Counted from the first letter of the stretch, positions 8,099 through 16,445 are shown. The stretch is 64,000 nt of DNA from Pseudomonadales bacterium (GCA_024234675.1 JACKNU010000001.1:930001-994000), one strand, 5' to 3'. Numbers and translations are program-made. Notes: a model not told the origin generated them from the letters alone.

Positions 8099-8917
8099 AT
8101 GGCAGAACGTATCCTCACCCCCATCATAGACCTGGTGGAACAGTCCCCGGACGTCAACAACCGCGAGGTATTCAACCAGTTGTGGGCCATCCTGGCCGCC
8201 ATGAACGACAAAATCCAGGCGCGGTTCCAACTGACCCTGGACCCCTGCTGCAAACGCTTCGAGGACTACAAGTCCATCAGCCGGGGCGACGGCGCCGAGG
8301 GCTCGCTGCACACCTACTCCGGGCCGGAGATCGACTGGTATGTGCACTCCTATATCGGTTCGCCGGAATCCAGCTTCACCAATATGCACATCACCGTCAG
8401 CCTCGGGCCCCAGTACCTGGTGCCCAATTTCGGCTTCGCCCTGGGCACGGTCCCCGACCTGTTCATGTACATGGATTATATACCCCGGGTCGACCTCGTC
8501 CCCGACCTCGACTACGTCGACCAGTACTACACCGAGGTGAACGAGGAATTCCTGGACCTGCAGTCAGACGAGCGTTTCAACCCCTTCATAAGCCGCGACC
8601 TCTATACCCGCGTGGCCATGACCCCCACCGCGGTGGCCTATACCGCCAAGGCACAGGACGACATCATCGACAAGGTGCGCGGCATCGCCTTTGAACGCCT
8701 GGAGCGCTGGCTGGGCTGGGTCGACAGTGCCAGCAAGACGCCACCGGAACAGCGCGCCGCCATCGCCGCCAGGGACGAGCGCCTGCGCCGCAATATTTGC
8801 GAGCGCGACCCCGCCAATAACCTGGGCGAGAAACTGTTTGGCAAGGACAACGCCGACGCCATGGTCGCCACCCTGTGGGGCGGCGCCCGCACCCTGCCGC
8901 GACCTACCGGCGAGTAA
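8099..8917 (+). CDS. Red chlorophyll catabolite reductase (RCCR) homologue, copy 2
   Basis: A 272-residue soluble protein that follows plant RCCR (Arabidopsis ACD2, minus the transit peptide) over its whole length, by comparison from memory. Co-linear blocks are GAEGSLHTYSG (plant SAEASLHIRSG) and YMDYIPRVDLVPDLDYVDQYY (plant DLPHRKDLVLNPDYLKEYY). FNPFISRDLYTR followed by TPTA (plant VNPYVSPSLFVRS..SPTA) comes next. RDERLRRNICERD then leads into EKLFG (plant RDKSFRRKSIEDD..PRMFG). RCCR performs a ferredoxin-dependent reduction of red chlorophyll catabolite, directly after ring opening by pheophorbide a oxygenase. The ATG has a good ribosome site (AAGGAA). It converges on a PaO-type Rieske gene 27 bases further on, just the partner plant biochemistry would predict. 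No ferredoxin or ferredoxin reductase gene is visible in the window. Confidence 0.82.
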   Translation: MAERILTPIIDLVEQSPDVNNREVFNQLWAILAAMNDKIQARFQLTLDPCCKRFEDYKSISRGDGAEGSLHTYSGPEIDWYVHSYIGSPESSFTNMHITVSLGPQYLVPNFGFALGTVPDLFMYMDYIPRVDLVPDLDYVDQYYTEVNEEFLDLQSDERFNPFISRDLYTRVAMTPTAVAYTAKAQDDIIDKVRGIAFERLERWLGWVDSASKTPPEQRAAIAARDERLRRNICERDPANNLGEKLFGKDNADAMVATLWGGARTLPRPTGE

Positions 8918-8943
8918 CAGGCCACGCCCGGCCCGCCCCCGGC

Positions 8944-10113
8944 TCAGGCAGATTCGCTCAGGGGAGCGCCGGGGTTCCCCGCCGGCGCAGTGGCCCGCAG
9001 CGGTTGCTTCAGGGGTATCGTTTCCAACAGCGGCTGGATACCCTTTTCCAGCGCCGCGCGGCGCGATGGCGAGGGTATCGCGAACAGCTTCTTGCCGCGG
9101 TACTTCTCCACCGCGTCGGTGTCTATCAGCCAGCCGCGCTGCTCGATCAGGTCGCGGCGCATCTTGCGGAAGGTGCTCATGAAGCGATCCGACTTGACCG
9201 ACACCTCGCTCTCGAGGTTCTCCGCCAGGTAGAAAGGCCTGGTCTGTTCGACGATGGCGGTGTCTTCCTGCAGGACTTTTTCCAGGCGCTTCAGTGAACC
9301 CTTGTCGAACAGCGGCGAGCGGAAAAAGTTGCGCACCTGTATGGCGAAGGTTTTGGTGGTGTGCTCATCAACCGGGGTGTTGGCGTCGAACATGACGATA
9401 TGCATTTTCGGGTTGGCCTCGATGTGCATGCGCACCACGTGACCGGGCATGTAATAGGTGGGATGCACATAGGTCTTGGCCTGGTCCTTGCGGATAAAAC
9501 GGCGCAGGCCACCCTTGAGCTGGGGCGGGTACATCTCGTTGGTGGAGGTGGCCCAGCAGTCGTGGCGGTCCAGCTTGATGATCTTGTTGCGCTGGGCGGT
9601 GTGCTTGTAGCCGAACATGGGGTGCACGAAAGAGGCATGGGCGATATCGATCCCGTTTTCCACCACCCGTCCGGCATCGGCCTGCCACACCCACTCGGCG
9701 GTTACGGCGCGCCATTGCGGGTCGTCATACTCCGGGAAGGGCGGGATGGGATAGCGCTCTGACTCCGACAGATCGCCCATGAACACCCACACCATGCCGT
9801 AGCACTCCTCGGTGGGGTAGCTGTCCACGCGCGCCTTGTCGGGAATCTTGCCGCTCTCCAGCTCCGAGGGTATGACCACGCACTCGCCCCCGCCGTTGTA
9901 CTGCCAGCCGTGGTAGGGACAGGTCACATTGCCGTCGGTCACCCAGCCCTGGCTCAGGGAGCCGCCGCGATGCAGGCAGGTATCCGACAGGCAGTGAGCC
10001 TTGCCGTCGGCATCGCGAAACAGCACGAACTGCTGCCCCAGCAGCTTCACCCGCACGGGGTCCTTGCCGACCTTGTTGGACCACTCCGCCACATACCAGA
10101 GATTGATTAGCAT
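8944..10113 (-). CDS. PaO-type Rieske non-haem iron oxygenase, copy 1
   Basis: A 389-residue oxygenase alpha component. The Rieske [2Fe-2S] ligands are Cys46-x-His48 (CLHRGG) and Cys65-x2-His68 (CPYHGW). The mononuclear iron site is in NGIDIAHASFVHP, with His159 and His164 and the bridging Asp156. This single-component layout belongs to the branch that includes pheophorbide a oxygenase, TIC55 and vanillate demethylase. PaO opens the chlorin ring of pheophorbide a to make red chlorophyll catabolite. The plant C-terminal membrane extension is absent. Proximity to RCCR, a NOL-like SDR and a chlorophyllase-like hydrolase makes a tetrapyrrole substrate likely, but aromatic demethylation remains an alternative. 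It is transcribed divergently from the hydrolase across an FNR-like box. A paralogue of equal length lies at 41718-42887. Confidence 0.8.
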   Translation of the reverse strand: MLINLWYVAEWSNKVGKDPVRVKLLGQQFVLFRDADGKAHCLSDTCLHRGGSLSQGWVTDGNVTCPYHGWQYNGGGECVVIPSELESGKIPDKARVDSYPTEECYGMVWVFMGDLSESERYPIPPFPEYDDPQWRAVTAEWVWQADAGRVVENGIDIAHASFVHPMFGYKHTAQRNKIIKLDRHDCWATSTNEMYPPQLKGGLRRFIRKDQAKTYVHPTYYMPGHVVRMHIEANPKMHIVMFDANTPVDEHTTKTFAIQVRNFFRSPLFDKGSLKRLEKVLQEDTAIVEQTRPFYLAENLESEVSVKSDRFMSTFRKMRRDLIEQRGWLIDTDAVEKYRGKKLFAIPSPSRRAALEKGIQPLLETIPLKQPLRATAPAGNPGAPLSESA

Positions 10114-10182
10114 CGCCCCGCCCTTCGCGCCCGAACAATTTGCAACAGGTTTTCATTATTGTCAGTTAAATCTGCAAGCAGG

Positions 10183-10196
10183 CTGATAATTGTCAA
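10183..10196. promoter_or_regulatory. FNR/CRP-like box in the divergent Rieske/hydrolase promoter
   Basis: CTGATAATTGTCAA matches TTGAT-N4-ATCAA at 8 of 10 half-site positions. It sits midway in the gap, with its centre about 74-77 bases from each start codon (10113 and 10263), and so could control both genes. It belongs to the same set as the boxes at 912 and 8013. Confidence 0.45.
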
Positions 10197-10262
10197 TTTT
10201 CCAGGCACGGTTGGTGGCAGCATGGCATTCTGGACCCGATCCATGCAGCAGCGGAGCAACAG

Positions 10263-11249
10263 ATGTCAGTCAGAGCACTTTATCGCGCTATCAGCATACC
10301 GGGCGCAACGCCGCCCTACGCCAGCGCCGCCCTCAAAGTCTACTATCCCGCCTGTTACGGCGGCAGCGAGGAGGAGCGCAACAGCGGGGTGATACCCGCG
10401 TCCAGCCAGGGCGCACCGTTCCCGGTGACCATCATCATGCCCGGGATCAACGTGGGGCCGGAAAGCTACGGCTGGCTGGCCCGGGAGCTGGCGACCCAGG
10501 GCATCGTCACCGTCACCTATAGCCTGGTCGCCGAGGAGATGCCGGGGTATATCAGCCTGACGCCCGGGCTGGCCCTGCCCCTGCTGCTGCCGGACCAGTT
10601 CGGCCAGAGCCCCTCCGCCACCGCCCTGGCTCCCATTATCGAGGACCTGGAGAAGCTCAATGCCCAGGGGGTGCTGGCGGGCTTGCTGGACCTGCAGAAA
10701 ATCATCCTGGGCGGGCACTCTGCCGGGGGTACCGTGGCCCTGCTCAACGCCAGGCGCGACTGGTTTCCCGGGCTGTGCGCAATATTCACCTACGGCGCCC
10801 ACGTCGGGGCCGCGACCGCCCTGGGGTATGCACCCCACAGCCTGTATCCGCTGCCACCTGACCTGCCCCTGCTGATCATGGGCGGCACCCGGGACGGCTG
10901 CATCGCCCACAGCGCCCAGCGCTATGGCCCGGACGAGGTATCCTCCCCCACTGCCCTGGTGGAGCGCACTTTCGACGAGGCCGTCAGTCGCGACCGGGGC
11001 GATTGCTACCTCGCCCTGGTGGAGGGGGCGAATCACTTTTCGCTGTCCTGGCCCCACGACGACAGTACCGGTCGCCCCTTTATCGACCTGCCCACCACCG
11101 GCTCCGATGAAGGGATCAGGGGGCTGCTCGCCAACCTCGTCACCCAGTTCATAGCCGCCACCGCCAGGGGCGACGAGCAGGCACGCGCCCGGCTGGAAAC
11201 CATCCTCTTGCAGCCGCAGGGGTTCATCAGCCGGGGTGACCGGCGCTGA
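10263..11249 (+). CDS. Chlorophyllase-like alpha/beta hydrolase
   Basis: A 328-residue hydrolase. The nucleophile elbow is GGHSAGGTVAL, at about residue 150, corresponding to the GHSRGG elbow of plant chlorophyllase. The strand before it (PVTIIMPGI), LLIMGGTRDG carrying the likely acid, and a late His in EGANHFSLSW complete the triad pattern. The arrangement resembles the chlorophyllase/PAF-acetylhydrolase group. Chlorophyllase removes the phytyl chain from chlorophyll or pheophytin. There is no clear signal peptide, so it should act in the cytoplasm. Divergent transcription from the PaO-type gene under one FNR-like box supports a common pathway. Generic esterase activity cannot be excluded. 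Confidence 0.6.
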   Translation: MSVRALYRAISIPGATPPYASAALKVYYPACYGGSEEERNSGVIPASSQGAPFPVTIIMPGINVGPESYGWLARELATQGIVTVTYSLVAEEMPGYISLTPGLALPLLLPDQFGQSPSATALAPIIEDLEKLNAQGVLAGLLDLQKIILGGHSAGGTVALLNARRDWFPGLCAIFTYGAHVGAATALGYAPHSLYPLPPDLPLLIMGGTRDGCIAHSAQRYGPDEVSSPTALVERTFDEAVSRDRGDCYLALVEGANHFSLSWPHDDSTGRPFIDLPTTGSDEGIRGLLANLVTQFIAATARGDEQARARLETILLQPQGFISRGDRR

Positions 11250-11262
11250 CCACCCGGGGGTT

Positions 11263-11276
11263 TTGACAAATGGCAA
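11263..11276 (+). promoter_or_regulatory. Weak FNR-like box or -35 element before the gene at 11360
   Basis: TTGACAAATGGCAA matches TTGAT-N4-ATCAA at only 7 of 10 half-site positions, and its centre is about 90 bases upstream of the start. The TTGACA part could equally be a sigma-70 -35 hexamer. Listed because the next gene belongs to the same cluster. Confidence 0.25.
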
Positions 11277-11359
11277 AGACCCGGCGAGGCTAAGCCCCGA
11301 TCATGCGGTCCATAAGCGCATGCAATAGCTGCGAACTGTAAACGACAAGGAACCCCGCC

Positions 11360-12331
11360 ATGGCAGACGAGAAGCAACCCAGCAACTGGCAAAAGGCCAT
11401 CGAAGGCGAGTGGCATGGCTGCCCCTCCCTGTTCGAGCACGACGGCACCCATGTCGGGACCAACAAGGTGAGCCGGGCCAGCGAGTTCAGGGACGGCCGC
11501 ACTACCTACTGGATGGATACCCGGTTCGACGCCACCGGCCCGCTGATGGATCGCTTCGAGATCGGCGCCCGCATGGAGTTCGGGGTGATCGACTCCGACC
11601 AGGACCGCATCTATACCGGCCCGGATTTTGTCGGCTCCGGCCGCCCCTACGGCCTGTTGGTGGACTCCAACTACTACTCCCCGGGCTGGAACGTGAACCT
11701 GCGCACGGTCAACCACGTGGTGCCGGAACTGGGCATGCAGGTGTACTCCTCCCAGCTGTTCGAGGCCGATACCCTGGTGGGGGTGTTCAACGGCCTGTAT
11801 GTGGTGACCCAGGATCACGCCAGCAATCCCGCCACCCAGAAGATGGTGGAGCAGTGGATCGAAAAGGAGAAACGCGACGGCAAGAAACCCTTCAACCTGC
11901 CGGTCAAGCACGAGGGCGTGTTCCGCGGCGAGTTCGAGGTCTACAACGACCGCCAGGAACTGGTGGGCACTAACACGGTCACCGTCACCCACCGCCCCAT
12001 CAACCTGCTGCACTCCGAGCAGACCATCGAGGTGGAGGGCGTTATCAACGGCAAATGGACCGCCCTGCGCACCCGCAACGGCGGCAGCCAGCAATTCCAC
12101 GGGCCGGACCTGTACGGCAACGGCAAGTCCTACGGCCGCTACCTGTACGCGATCCGCCACGTGTTCGGCCAGTCCTACAAGATCTGGTCGCGGGAGACGG
12201 TGGTGGACGAGGACTATACCCTGGTCTGCGTGTGGCAGTTCCTGAAGTCCCAGCAGGAGCAGTACACCACCTTCGGCGTGCTGCGCTTCGAGCCGGGCGA
12301 GAATGTGCTGGCGGCCAGTTATATAGATTGA
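11360..12331 (+). CDS. Hypothetical protein, beta-rich, island-specific
   Basis: A 323-residue soluble protein that I cannot place. It opens with EGEWHGCPSLFEHDGTH, then shows two similar beta-rich halves. One has FRDGRTTYWMDTRFD, the other VFRGEFEVYNDRQELVG with TRNGGSQQFHGPDLYG. Many Tyr, Trp and Gly residues in strand-like patterns suggest a beta-barrel, loosely like the protein at 5684-6298, which also has an early GxW. No signal peptide or metal motif is seen. The Crp/Fnr regulator follows about 100 bases downstream on the same strand. A tetrapyrrole-handling or ligand-binding role is a guess from context. Confidence 0.5.
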   Translation: MADEKQPSNWQKAIEGEWHGCPSLFEHDGTHVGTNKVSRASEFRDGRTTYWMDTRFDATGPLMDRFEIGARMEFGVIDSDQDRIYTGPDFVGSGRPYGLLVDSNYYSPGWNVNLRTVNHVVPELGMQVYSSQLFEADTLVGVFNGLYVVTQDHASNPATQKMVEQWIEKEKRDGKKPFNLPVKHEGVFRGEFEVYNDRQELVGTNTVTVTHRPINLLHSEQTIEVEGVINGKWTALRTRNGGSQQFHGPDLYGNGKSYGRYLYAIRHVFGQSYKIWSRETVVDEDYTLVCVWQFLKSQQEQYTTFGVLRFEPGENVLAASYID

Positions 12332-12433
12332 CTGGCTGGCGTGGGCCGCGGCCCCGCCGCGGGCTGGCCAGCGCGCGCCAAACTGATTACCATGCGGGAC
12401 AGCCTCATCACTGACCCGGCGTGAGTAACAGTA

Positions 12434-13117
12434 TTGAGCCCGCAAAGCACTCGTGAAATCGAGCCCCTGATCACCATCTATTCGGGCCTGTCGGCGGCCG
12501 AAGCCGCCCGCTTGGATGCGCTGGTGTCACGCCGGCGCCTGGACCCCGGGGCCTACCTGCTGCACCAGCACACGCCCGCCCGCTCGGTGTTCATGATCCA
12601 GGAGGGGATGCTGATGCTGGAGCGTTCCTCCTCCACCGGGCGCCGCCAGGTCATGGCTTTCAGCCACCCGGGCAACTATATCGGTATAACCCACCGGGCC
12701 CACTACGAGTTCACGGTGTCCGCGCTCACTGCCGCGGTGGTGCAGGAGATTCCGCTCAAACCCTTCCTGACCATGCAGGACGAGTCACCCCGGCTCAAGG
12801 AGAACGTGCGCAGCATAGGTGGCAACATCCTGGCTCACACCCTGGACCAGGTATTCGCGCTGGGCCAGAAAAAGGCCCACGAGCGGGTGTGCTTCCTGCT
12901 CAGGCAACTGTCCGAGCGGCAGGCGGGAGCATCAGCCAGGCGTATCGAACTGGTGATGACCCGCCAGGATATCGCCGACTACCTGGGACTGACCATCGAG
13001 ACCGTCAGTCGCGCCTTCGGCAAGCTCAAGCGGGAGGGCATTATCGACATCTTTTCGGCCCACACCGTGGAGATCCTTAACATGGACACCGTGGAGGAAC
13101 TGGCCCTGGCGGATTAG
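12434..13117 (+). CDS. Crp/Fnr-family transcriptional regulator without Fe-S cysteines
   Basis: A 227-residue regulator. Residues about 10-125 form a cyclic-nucleotide-binding-like sensor domain (GAYLLHQHTPARSVFMIQEG). A long dimer helix follows, then an HTH_CRP domain with TRQDIADYLGLTIETVSRAFGKL at about residues 178-200. The recognition helix ExxSR is the FNR/FixK type that reads TTGA-N6-TCAA sites. FNR's N-terminal cysteine cluster is absent, so it is not an Fe-S oxygen sensor; the effector is unknown. The start is a TTG at 12434, forced by an in-frame stop four codons upstream. FNR-like boxes precede both RCCR genes and the Rieske/hydrolase pair, so this is the likely pathway regulator (inference). 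Confidence 0.8.
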   Translation: MSPQSTREIEPLITIYSGLSAAEAARLDALVSRRRLDPGAYLLHQHTPARSVFMIQEGMLMLERSSSTGRRQVMAFSHPGNYIGITHRAHYEFTVSALTAAVVQEIPLKPFLTMQDESPRLKENVRSIGGNILAHTLDQVFALGQKKAHERVCFLLRQLSERQAGASARRIELVMTRQDIADYLGLTIETVSRAFGKLKREGIIDIFSAHTVEILNMDTVEELALAD

Positions 13118-13124
13118 AGCCCGC

Positions 13125-13769
13125 TCAGCCACCGAAGAACTTCTGCACCGCGGCGCGCATCTGGGCCGAACCTTTCGCCACCGCCGCATCAGCGCTCACC
13201 CACTGCCACCAGGCCGCCACCAGCGGGTAGTCCGCCAGGGGTTCGGGGCGCCCGAACAGGGGGGCCAACAACAGCACATAGTCCATGCTGGGTGCCAGGG
13301 CGAGATCGCCCAGGTGCAACTCGCGCTGGCTGATATCCGGCAACATCTGCAATAGCCGCTCCAACCTGGCCAACTCGTTCTCCAGCGCCGCCAGCGCCTC
13401 CGCCGCATCGTCCGTGCCGCCCGGGGTCTGGATGCGGGTGAACAGGGGAAACAGGGCGCCGGGGCTGAGGTAGGTGTCCGCGTAGCGGGCCAGCAACTGC
13501 ATCTGGGCCCGCCCCCTGGCGCCCTCGGGGCGCAGGGAGATCGCGGGAATGACGTCCTCCAGGTATTCCATGATCACCCAGGAATCCGGCAGCTGGGTGC
13601 CGTCGTCCAGTTCCAGCACCGGAATCTTGCCCATGGGAAAACGCTGCAGAAAGGCCGCCGAACGCAGCGGCGCCGGCGGGGCCTCAATATCCACTGCCAG
13701 GTTTTTCTTGTAAATCTGCATGCGCACGCGAGTGGCGTAGGGAGAGTGATCGAGATTGTAGAGTTTCAC
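13125..13769 (-). CDS. Glutathione S-transferase family protein
   Basis: A 214-residue GST. The thioredoxin-like N-terminal domain has an early HSPYATRVR (active-site Ser or Tyr region), FPMGKIPVLELDDG with the cis-Pro, and PDSWVIMEYLE, the usual glutathione-binding Ser/Glu region. The helical C-terminal domain follows from about residue 85. Members detoxify electrophiles or isomerise maleyl-type compounds; the latter would suit a route through maleates. It diverges from the isochorismatase-type amidase gene across an operator-like repeat, and converges on the Crp/Fnr gene with a gap of seven bases. Confidence 0.8.
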   Translation of the reverse strand: MKLYNLDHSPYATRVRMQIYKKNLAVDIEAPPAPLRSAAFLQRFPMGKIPVLELDDGTQLPDSWVIMEYLEDVIPAISLRPEGARGRAQMQLLARYADTYLSPGALFPLFTRIQTPGGTDDAAEALAALENELARLERLLQMLPDISQRELHLGDLALAPSMDYVLLLAPLFGRPEPLADYPLVAAWWQWVSADAAVAKGSAQMRAAVQKFFGG

Positions 13770-13837
13770 CTGAGCTGTCTCTCTGTCGGTAACAAGTTAC
13801 GGGATCTGCGCCTGCATCGGCGAAAGCGCGAACTGAC

Positions 13838-13853
13838 ACTATACTATAATGAC
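13838..13853. promoter_or_regulatory. Inverted-repeat operator candidate (site 3, weak)
   Basis: ACTATACTATAATGAC matches the GTTATA-N4-TATAAC half-sites at 8 of 12 positions and shares the right end ATGAC with site 2. It lies in the divergent gap between the GST gene and the amidase operon. It may overlap the -10 region of either promoter. Confidence 0.35.
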
Positions 13854-13897
13854 ATATTTATATATCTTTTAGCCTGGATCAGCGTCGGGAAGCACAG

Positions 13898-14563
13898 ATG
13901 GAAACCAGCAATAAAACCGCCAGGGAGATCTACCAGGAGGTCAGGAACAACCCCACGCGCAAGCGTTTCGGCTTCGGGCGCAAGGCGGTACTGGTCAACA
14001 TAGACCCGCAGAAAGCCTACACCCGTACCGACCTGTTCGCCACCGCCTACGAAACCGACCCCCGCCAACTGGAATACATGAATCGCCTGGCAAGGCAGTT
14101 CCGCGCCCTGGGGTGGCCCGTGGTATGGACCCACGTGGCCTACATGGAGTCCGGCGAGGACGCCGGCATCTGGGGCACTCGCAGCGATACCCCCGACTCC
14201 CTGCAGAACATCAAGTTCGGCTCCCGGCGCAGCGAATTCGATGACCGCCTGGATATAGACCGGATAAAGGATGTGATCTACCTGAAAAAAATGCCCTCCG
14301 CTTTTTTCGAGACCCCACTGCAATCGCTGCTGGTATGGCACCAGGTGGACACGGTGGTGATTACCGGCGGCTCCACCTCGGGCTGCGTGCGCGCCACCGC
14401 GGTGGAGAGCCTGTCGCGGGGCTATCGCACCATCGTGCCCGAGGAGTGCGTGGCGGACAAACACGAGAGCTACCACTTCGCCAACCTGACCGACCTGGCC
14501 CTGAAGTACGCCGACGTGGTGGCGGTACAGGAAGTCTTCGAGTGGCTGGACGGGCAGGCATGA
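13898..14563 (+). CDS. Isochorismatase-family amidohydrolase (carbamoylsarcosine/maleamate amidase type)
   Basis: A 221-residue cysteine hydrolase. The triad of the N-carbamoylsarcosine amidase/maleamate amidase (NicF) group can be read: Asp in VNIDPQKAY, Lys in YLKKMPSAFFET, and Cys in GGSTSGCVRAT. These enzymes split an amide from a small acid, for example maleamate to maleate and ammonia. It starts a tight operon: its stop overlaps the start of the first deacetylase-like imidase candidate (ATGA), and the second follows two bases after that. An imide-ring opener followed by a half-amidase gives a natural cyclic imide to dicarboxylate route. Confidence 0.8.
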   Translation: METSNKTAREIYQEVRNNPTRKRFGFGRKAVLVNIDPQKAYTRTDLFATAYETDPRQLEYMNRLARQFRALGWPVVWTHVAYMESGEDAGIWGTRSDTPDSLQNIKFGSRRSEFDDRLDIDRIKDVIYLKKMPSAFFETPLQSLLVWHQVDTVVITGGSTSGCVRATAVESLSRGYRTIVPEECVADKHESYHFANLTDLALKYADVVAVQEVFEWLDGQA

Positions 14564-15501
14564 AGGCGGACCCGGGCTTCTACGATTACTGGCCCTACGA
14601 GAACCGGCCGCGCATCCAGTGGCCGGGCGGCGCCCGGCTGGCTTTCTGGGTGGCGCCCAATATCGAGTTTTACGAACTGGACCCGCCGGCCAATCCCTTT
14701 CGCAAGGCCTGGCCGCAGCCCTACCCCGCCACACCGGGTTACAGCATCCGGGACTACGGCAACCGGGTCGGGCATGTGCGGCAGATGGAAGTGCTGGACC
14801 GCTACGGGGTGAAAGGCTCTGTCTCCCTGTCCACCGCCCTGTGCGAACACCACCCGGAAATCATCGACCTGTGCGCGCAGCGGGACTGGGAGTTCTTCAG
14901 TCACGGTATCTATAACACCCGCTACACCTACGGCATGTCGGCGGAGCAGGAGCGCGAGATGATACGCGACTCCATGGCCACCATCCTGCGCCACACCGGA
15001 CAGCACTGCGCGGGCTATCTCGCCCCCGCCCTGTCCCACTCCGAGCTGACCCTTGACCTGTTCGCGGAGGTGGGTACCGAACTGGGCGGCGACGACGCGG
15101 GCTTTTACACCTGTGACCTGTTCCACGACGACCAGCCCACGCCCATTCACACCCGCAGCGGCAAGCGCTTCGTCTCGGTGCCCTATTCCCTGGAAATGAA
15201 CGACACCATCGCCTACGTGGTCAACAAAGTCGAGCCGCGGCGCTACGGGCAGATGCTCAGGGACAACTTCGACCGGCTATACCGGGAGGGCGCCGACTCG
15301 GGCACGGTGATGTGCATCCCCACCCACAACTACCAGGTGAGTTGCCCGCACCGGCTGCGGGCCTTCGAGGAGGCGCTGGAATACATCACCGGGCACAGCG
15401 ATGTCTGGGTGACTACCGGCCGGGAAATCGCCAGGTACTTCCTGGACCATTATTACGACCAGAGCGTGGCCGATATCGCCGCCCGCAGCGAGGGGAACTG
15501 A
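14560..15501 (+). CDS. Polysaccharide-deacetylase-family hydrolase (PuuE/cyclic imidase type), copy 1
   Basis: A 313-residue protein of the NodB-fold family. It lacks the TFDDG metal motif of true polysaccharide deacetylases. It has instead the pattern of PuuE allantoinase and cyclic imide hydrolase: VAPNIEFYEL near the start, IRDYGNRVG, FFSHGIYNTRYTYG, and PYSLEMNDT. These relatives open cyclic amides or imides. No signal peptide is present, so it is cytoplasmic, unlike cell-wall deacetylases. Translationally coupled to the upstream amidase gene (start overlaps its stop). I infer ring opening of a substituted maleimide or lactam; the substrate is unproven. Confidence 0.7.
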   Translation: MKADPGFYDYWPYENRPRIQWPGGARLAFWVAPNIEFYELDPPANPFRKAWPQPYPATPGYSIRDYGNRVGHVRQMEVLDRYGVKGSVSLSTALCEHHPEIIDLCAQRDWEFFSHGIYNTRYTYGMSAEQEREMIRDSMATILRHTGQHCAGYLAPALSHSELTLDLFAEVGTELGGDDAGFYTCDLFHDDQPTPIHTRSGKRFVSVPYSLEMNDTIAYVVNKVEPRRYGQMLRDNFDRLYREGADSGTVMCIPTHNYQVSCPHRLRAFEEALEYITGHSDVWVTTGREIARYFLDHYYDQSVADIAARSEGN

Positions 15502-15503
15502 CC

Positions 15504-16442
15504 GTGGCGCTGGACAAGGAACACCTGCAGTACCCGCGTCGGCGTTACGGCATGGACCACGACCGCTACGCCTGGAGCCTGCTGTCGCGGCGGCCGCCGG
15601 TGCAGTGGCCGGGGGGCGCCAAGCTGGCCCTGTGGATTAACGTGGGACTGCAGTTTTTTCCGCTGGACCAGCGAGGCAAGCCGTTTGCGGTACCGGGGGG
15701 CATGACCATGCCCTACCCCGACCTGCGCCATTTCAGCCTGCGGGATTACGGTAACCGGGTCGGCATTTTTCGCCTGCTGCGCGCCCTCGACGAATACGGG
15801 GTGAAGCCCAGCTTCGCGGTGAACACCCAGCTGGTCGAGCGCGCACCCTACCTGCTGGAAAAAATTGCGGCGCGCGGCGACGAAATCCTGTGCCACGGCT
15901 GGAATATGGACAGCCTGCACTACGGCGGCATGGAGGCAGGCGAGGAAGCCGCCCTGGTAGAGCGCTCGCTTGCGGGCCTGCGGGCATTCAGCGGCCAGCC
16001 CGTCAGCGGCTGGCTCAGCCCGGCGCGCAATGAGAGCGAGCACACCCCGGAACTGCTGGCAGCCAACGGCATCCGCTATTTTTGCGATTGGGTGAACGAC
16101 GATATGCCCTACCCGTTTCGCACCGCGGCGGGCGAACTGGTGGCCATGCCCCTGTCCAACGAGCTGGACGACCAGTTCATCCTGCTCAATAACCTGCACT
16201 CCGAGCAATCCTGGCAGGAGCAGGTCTGCGATGCCTGCGATTACCTGCTGCAGGAAGCCGGCGACGACGGCGGGCGCATCCTGGCCCTGAATATTCACCC
16301 CTGGCTGCTGGGGCAGCCGCACCGCATAGGCAAACTCGAGGCGGCCCTGGACTACATCACCCGGAACGACGGCATATGGAGCGCACACCCCGGGGAGATA
16401 CTCTGCGCCTGGCAGGCAGGCCAACAGAACACCGATAATTAA
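15504..16442 (+). CDS. Polysaccharide-deacetylase-family hydrolase (PuuE/cyclic imidase type), copy 2
   Basis: A 312-residue paralogue of the preceding gene. They share WPGGAKLALW, the central RDYGNRVG signature and a metal/active-site region ILCHGWNMDSL. PLSNELDDQ and a C-terminal NIHPWLLGQPHR follow. The start is GTG 15504, with AGGGGA upstream and two bases after the previous stop. Two divergent imidase-like copies in one operon may serve different ring substituents, as expected if more than one maleimide arises from a tetrapyrrole (inference). A plain allantoinase-like role is the alternative. Confidence 0.7.
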   Translation: MALDKEHLQYPRRRYGMDHDRYAWSLLSRRPPVQWPGGAKLALWINVGLQFFPLDQRGKPFAVPGGMTMPYPDLRHFSLRDYGNRVGIFRLLRALDEYGVKPSFAVNTQLVERAPYLLEKIAARGDEILCHGWNMDSLHYGGMEAGEEAALVERSLAGLRAFSGQPVSGWLSPARNESEHTPELLAANGIRYFCDWVNDDMPYPFRTAAGELVAMPLSNELDDQFILLNNLHSEQSWQEQVCDACDYLLQEAGDDGGRILALNIHPWLLGQPHRIGKLEAALDYITRNDGIWSAHPGEILCAWQAGQQNTDN

Positions 16443-16445
16443 AAT

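Noticed and set aside
14560..16442. Cell-wall polysaccharide deacetylases
   Set aside because: Both proteins lack signal peptides and the TFDDG metal motif, and are coupled to an amidase gene; the PuuE/imidase branch fits better.
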